From: Acidimicrobiia bacterium
GTDB taxonomy: Bacteria; Actinomycetota; Acidimicrobiia; IMCC26256; PALSA-610
Reading direction: 5' to 3'
DNA: 64,000 bases
Assembly: GCA_026002935.1 (NCBI GenBank)
Contig: BPGH01000001.1
Span: forward strand, 90,814 to 154,813
Shown here one piece after another: positions 63,384 to 64,000 of the stretch; the first letter of the stretch is position 1, and the number at the start of each line of letters is the position of its first letter. The notes beneath the pieces were generated by a model. It ran no database searches. It worked only from the letters and a program-made list of their open reading frames with translations, and had not been told where the DNA came from. The translations under genes were made by a program, and so were the position numbers.

Positions 63384-64000
63384 TCACTCGCCCCGGACGC
63401 GGGCGATGATCTCTTGCGCGATGGACTCCGGCACCTGCTGGTAGGAGTCGAACTGCATCGTGTAGGTCGCGCGACCCTGGGTGCGGGACCGGAGGTCGCC
63501 AACATACCCGAACATCTGGGCCAACGGCACCTTCGCCCGGATCACCTGCGCACCCGAGCGCTGCTCCATGCCCTCGACCTGGCCGCGGCGCGAGTTGAGG
63601 TCGCCGATGACGTCGCCCATGTACTCCTCGGGGGTCACGACCTCGACGGCCATGACCGGCTCGAGCAGCACCGGCTTGGCGCGCTTGGCGGCCTCCTTCA
63701 ACGCCATCGACCCCGCGATCTTGAACGCCATCTCGGACGAGTCGACCTCGTGGTACGGACCCGAACGTGAGCCGGGCGCGCAGGTCGACCAGCGGGTAGC
63801 CGGCGAGGACACCGCCCTGCATCGCCTCCTGGATGCCGGCGTCGACCGCGGGGATGTACTCGCGGGGGATCACACCCCCGGTGATCTCGTCGACGAACTC
63901 GTACCCGCCGCCGGGGCCGGTCGGCTCGAGCGAGATGACGACGTGGCCGTACTGGCCCCGGCCACCCGTCTGGCGCACGTAGCGCTGCTCGACCTTCTCG
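63384..64000 (-). CDS. fusA: Elongation factor G, C-terminal part, truncated by window edge and carrying an apparent +1 frameshift at about 63756
   Basis: [41 protein letters not shown] in one frame, [58 protein letters not shown] in another. Confidence 0.9.

Overview
High-GC bacterial chromosome segment, probably Actinomycetota and possibly Acidimicrobiia (taxonomy inferred from gene content). It is almost entirely genic, with no rRNA, tRNA, CRISPR array, transposase or phage genes recognised. 1-17.5 kb: an N-truncated solute-binding/VWA protein, a TM-anchored protein and PspA; a CDF transporter; TCA enzymes (class II and class I fumarases, mdh, sucCD); ogt; a J-domain protein; folD/purH/purN; a small membrane-protein cluster; a stand-alone B12-binding domain. 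17.5-28.5 kb: uvrD/pcrA, dtd, class I aldolase, guaA, guaB3, NUDIX, acyl-CoA synthetase, and groES with a perfect CIRCE operator. 28.5-42.6 kb: tsaD-rimI-tsaB-tsaE, family-4 UDG, P1 peptidase, alr, nnr, an oversized (1136 aa) GlmS-like protein, glmM, rpsI-rplM. 42.7-64 kb: a phosphodiesterase, a lipoprotein, truA, then the full alpha/spc/S10 ribosomal clusters, tuf and a truncated fusA, all on the minus strand. Main observations: (1) the oversized GlmS with an N-terminal insertion and about 300 extra C-terminal residues; (2) an apparent CTG start for infA; (3) repeated overlap of an upstream TAG stop with the -10 box of the next gene (TAGCGT/TAGACT), and many leaderless-looking starts; (4) single-base frameshifts in purH and fusA; (5) a sharp codon-usage discontinuity inside tuf; (6) a His/Asp-rich tail on ribosomal protein L22; (7) a phosphodiesterase with apparently permuted motif order; (8) a PBP-VWA / TM / PspA cassette. 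All calls come from reading the sequence and the supplied translations; no database search was run.
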